Positions 5,784 through 6,509 of a DNA stretch of 6,509 nucleotides are shown in pieces. The position numbers were made by a program, and so were the translations under genes. Each line of letters opens with the position of its first letter. Positions within the stretch are counted from its first letter, which is position 1. Source of the DNA: Anaerolineales bacterium (GTDB taxonomy: Bacteria > Chloroflexota > Anaerolineae > Anaerolineales > DRMV01); NCBI GenBank assembly GCA_015491595.1, contig WFVP01000205.1, positions 1 to 6,509 on the forward strand, read 5' to 3'. The notes beneath the pieces are model-generated. The model saw nothing but the letters and a program-made list of their open reading frames with translations, was not told the DNA's origin and did not search any database.

Positions 5784-6509
5784 ATGACGCGACAGTACAC
5801 ACCGCTGGAACAGGTACGCCTGGAAAAGATTCAACGCCTGCGAGAAATGGGCATCGAGCCCTATCCCCATCGCGCGGAACGCACCCACACCACCCGGGAG
5901 GCCCTCCAGGCCTTTATGGAGGCCGAGCAACAGGGCCGGGAAACCGGTCCCGAGGTCACCGTCGCAGGTCGTATCCGCTCCATGCGGGAAATGGGGAAAA
6001 TCACCTTCGCCCACATCGAGGACGAGCACGGGAAAATCCAACTCTTCTTCCAGGCGAACACCCTGGGCAAGGAACGGCTCCGCTTCTTCAACAAGATGTT
6101 CGACATCGGCGACTTTCTGCAGGCCCGGGGGCATCTCTTCCGCACGAAGACGGGGGAAATCACCGTCTGGGTGCAGGACTTCAAGATGCTGGCCAAGGCC
6201 ATTACCCCCCTGCCCCCGGACAAGCGCACCAAACACACCCCTTTCTCGGACCCCGAGCTCCGCTACCGGCAACGCTATGCCGACCTGGCCGTCCATCCCG
6301 AGGTCCGGCAGATTTTCCGCACCCGGGCGGCCATCGTCCGGGCCTTGCGGGATTTCCTGGACCGCCACGGCTTCCTGGAGGTGGAAACCCCCATCCTCCA
6401 GCCCATCTACGGCGGCGCGGCCGCCCGTCCCTTCGTCACCTATCACAACCTCCTCAAACAACAGCTCTACCTGCGCATCTCCTTCGAGCTCTACCTCAAA
6501 CGCCTTTTG
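5784..6509 (+). CDS. lysS: Lysyl-tRNA synthetase, class II (C-terminus cut by window edge)
   Basis: The frame is open from ATG 5784 to the right edge (242 codons). This is roughly the first half of the usual class II lysyl-tRNA synthetase of about 490-500 residues, which charges tRNA-Lys with lysine in the cytoplasm. An N-terminal helical region (1-56; RLREMGIEPYPHR) precedes the anticodon-binding OB fold (about 57-140; VAGRIRSMREMGKITFAHIE). The catalytic domain then starts with the family hallmark ELRYRQRYADL at 158-168. Motif 1 is near 184-204 (LRDFLDRHGFLEVETPIL), and GGAAARPFVTYHN at 210-222 is the lysine-specific loop. The visible end is YLRISFELYLKRL, entering motif 2. Most lysyl-tRNA synthetases read RIAPELYLK at that point, so Ser-Phe replaces Ala-Pro here. 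GGGGAG at 5771-5776 is the ribosome site. The strong extended -10 promoter fits a constitutive housekeeping gene. Confidence 0.96.
   Translation, partial: MTRQYTPLEQVRLEKIQRLREMGIEPYPHRAERTHTTREALQAFMEAEQQGRETGPEVTVAGRIRSMREMGKITFAHIEDEHGKIQLFFQANTLGKERLRFFNKMFDIGDFLQARGHLFRTKTGEITVWVQDFKMLAKAITPLPPDKRTKHTPFSDPELRYRQRYADLAVHPEVRQIFRTRAAIVRALRDFLDRHGFLEVETPILQPIYGGAAARPFVTYHNLLKQQLYLRISFELYLKRLL

Noticed and set aside
5038..5787. Plus-strand open frame of 249 codons running into lysS
   Set aside because: It is antisense to the epimerase gene and continues through the promoter region, with Ser/Arg/Thr-rich composition typical of a shadow frame.
5664..6461. Minus-strand open frame of 265 codons
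   Set aside because: It is antisense to lysS and runs through the lysS promoter; its translation has no recognisable domain.

Overview
This GC-rich window is an ordinary chromosomal segment. Six genes on the minus strand face one plus-strand gene, lysS, across a single divergent promoter region. It shows no tRNA or rRNA gene, CRISPR array, insertion sequence or integration site. The best lineage guess is an Anaerolineae-like member of the Chloroflexota. The reasons are the high GC, a Pro-Thr repeat tail on an envelope protein (common in that phylum) and an F420-type luciferase-like oxidoreductase beside a methylmalonyl-CoA epimerase. This is inference; no marker gene settles it.

Layout in minus-strand transcription order. 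At 5504-5085 is a methylmalonyl-CoA epimerase-like VOC protein. After 127 bases comes a luciferase-like, probably F420-dependent, oxidoreductase (4957-3947). After 54 bases comes a hotdog acyl-CoA thioesterase (3892-3425). Its stop codon overlaps the start of a short-chain dehydrogenase (3428-2649). That is followed at once by an FAD-dependent oxidase (2638-1106), and 12 bases later by a DUF389 membrane protein (1093 to the left edge, incomplete). On the plus strand, lysS (class II lysyl-tRNA synthetase) starts at 5784 and runs off the right edge.

The most interesting part is the oxidase/dehydrogenase pair. From remembered family sequences, the oxidase resembles mycobacterial DprE1 throughout and the dehydrogenase ends in the same kind of C-terminal segment as DprE2. 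In mycobacteria these two enzymes together epimerise decaprenylphosphoryl-ribose to decaprenylphosphoryl-arabinose, the arabinose donor for the cell wall. Here they are adjacent, in the order DprE2-like then DprE1-like, and tightly coupled to a thioesterase and a DUF389 membrane protein. This suggests a polyprenyl-linked sugar epimerisation step in an organism outside the usual actinobacterial setting. The oxidase appears to have Ala where DprE1 has the cysteine attacked by nitro-aromatic covalent inhibitors.

The 279-base region 5505-5783 holds the divergent control region. It contains a very good extended -10 promoter for lysS, a weaker candidate promoter for the epimerase, a long GC-rich hairpin, and four copies of a 7-base motif (ACGTCCC). 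A second extended -10-like element lies before the luciferase-like gene, so that gene and those after it may form their own operon.
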